Assembly: GCA_025642065.1 (NCBI GenBank) | Contig: JAODUP010001134.1 | Span: 227,001-291,000, forward strand | Source of the DNA: Paralvinella palmiformis | Lineage: Eukaryota; Annelida; Polychaeta; Terebellida; Alvinellidae | Length of the DNA: 64,000 bases | Direction: 5' to 3' | Shown here: in pieces, positions 63,904-64,000 of the stretch | Numbering within the stretch: position 1 is the first letter of the stretch | Layout of the letters: every line of letters begins with the position of its first letter | Made by a program: the position numbers and the translations under genes | The notes under the pieces: generated by a model | What the model was told of the DNA's origin: nothing | Database searches by the model: none | Seen by the model: only the letters and a program-made list of their open reading frames with translations

Positions 63904-64000
63904 CTTTTTCAGTTTTAATTCTAAATACCTATCTCTTACAACGTATAGCAACTTGTTGATGTAAGTTACTGCATATTCTGCTGCTTGCTGAACCTCGGGT
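63904..64000 (-). CDS. DUF229 gene copy C, exon 6 (partial, runs off the right edge)
   Basis: Minus-strand, in frame with exon 6 of genes A and B: PEVQQAAEYAVTYINKLLYV then VRDRYLELKLKK and a donor GTTGGTTGC. It is ~94% identical to gene B over the shared 97 nt, and ~35 bp of the following intron also match. Compared with B it lacks the last 12 codons of the exon (the IFGARKAYPNEQ segment), a clean 36-nt deletion that keeps the donor and phase, and it has Tyr where B and A have Cys. Exons 7 and 8 were not found downstream, so the gene may be 3'-truncated. Upstream exons lie outside the window. Confidence 0.82.

Overview
The window is animal nuclear DNA. Its genes are split by introns with GT-AG borders, its intergenic DNA is AT-rich and full of (TA)n, (CA)n, (CT)n and (ATC)n runs, and it carries several tRNA-derived SINE families and decayed LINE, Tc1, hAT-like and THAP/FLYWCH-type transposon remnants. 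Nothing suggests bacteria, a virus or an organelle. The expanded DUF229 family and the repeat types fit a lophotrochozoan, most likely a mollusc; that placement is inference, since no diagnostic marker gene is present.

Left part (1-6.5 kb, + strand): the 3' five exons of a CCDC28 (coiled-coil domain containing 28) gene, including a 23-nt microexon. They are too short and too split to stand out as open reading frames. Its introns hold a ~43-bp minisatellite, SINEs and a MITE.

6.5-19 kb is repeat-rich intergenic DNA: SINEs, a THAP/DDE_4 transposase remnant, a LINE reverse-transcriptase remnant and a 768-bp segment that is duplicated inside the next gene. A CpG-richer stretch near 19.0-19.5 kb may be the promoter of gene A.

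The core is a DUF229 cluster (alkaline-phosphatase/sulfatase-like type II membrane proteins). Gene A (20.2-26.5 kb, +) and gene B (43.7-51.7 kb, +) have eight coding exons each with matching phases. Each encodes 692 residues by my splice model, and each starts exactly 15 nt after an acceptor that implies an upstream 5' UTR exon. A third copy, C, enters from the right edge on the - strand (exon 6 at 63.9-64.0 kb). An isolated terminal exon, D, lies on the - strand at 41.8-42.0 kb. B and C form an inverted duplication: a block downstream of B (52.9-53.1 kb) is matched in inverted order downstream of C (63.15-62.86 kb), while C's exons 7-8 are missing there. A and B are mosaic: the last 276 nt of exon 2 are ~98% identical and exon 5 ~95%, while the rest is far more diverged. 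This is a gene-conversion signature.

Between and around the DUF229 genes (26.7-43 kb and 53-63 kb) lie LINE fragments, a complete non-autonomous hAT-like element with an 8-bp target duplication, a TIR element that is an inverted relative of one at 1.7 kb, a FLYWCH-domain fragment, a decayed Tc1 transposase, a near-perfect 41-bp hairpin and long microsatellites. No CRISPR, operon, rRNA or functional tRNA gene is seen.
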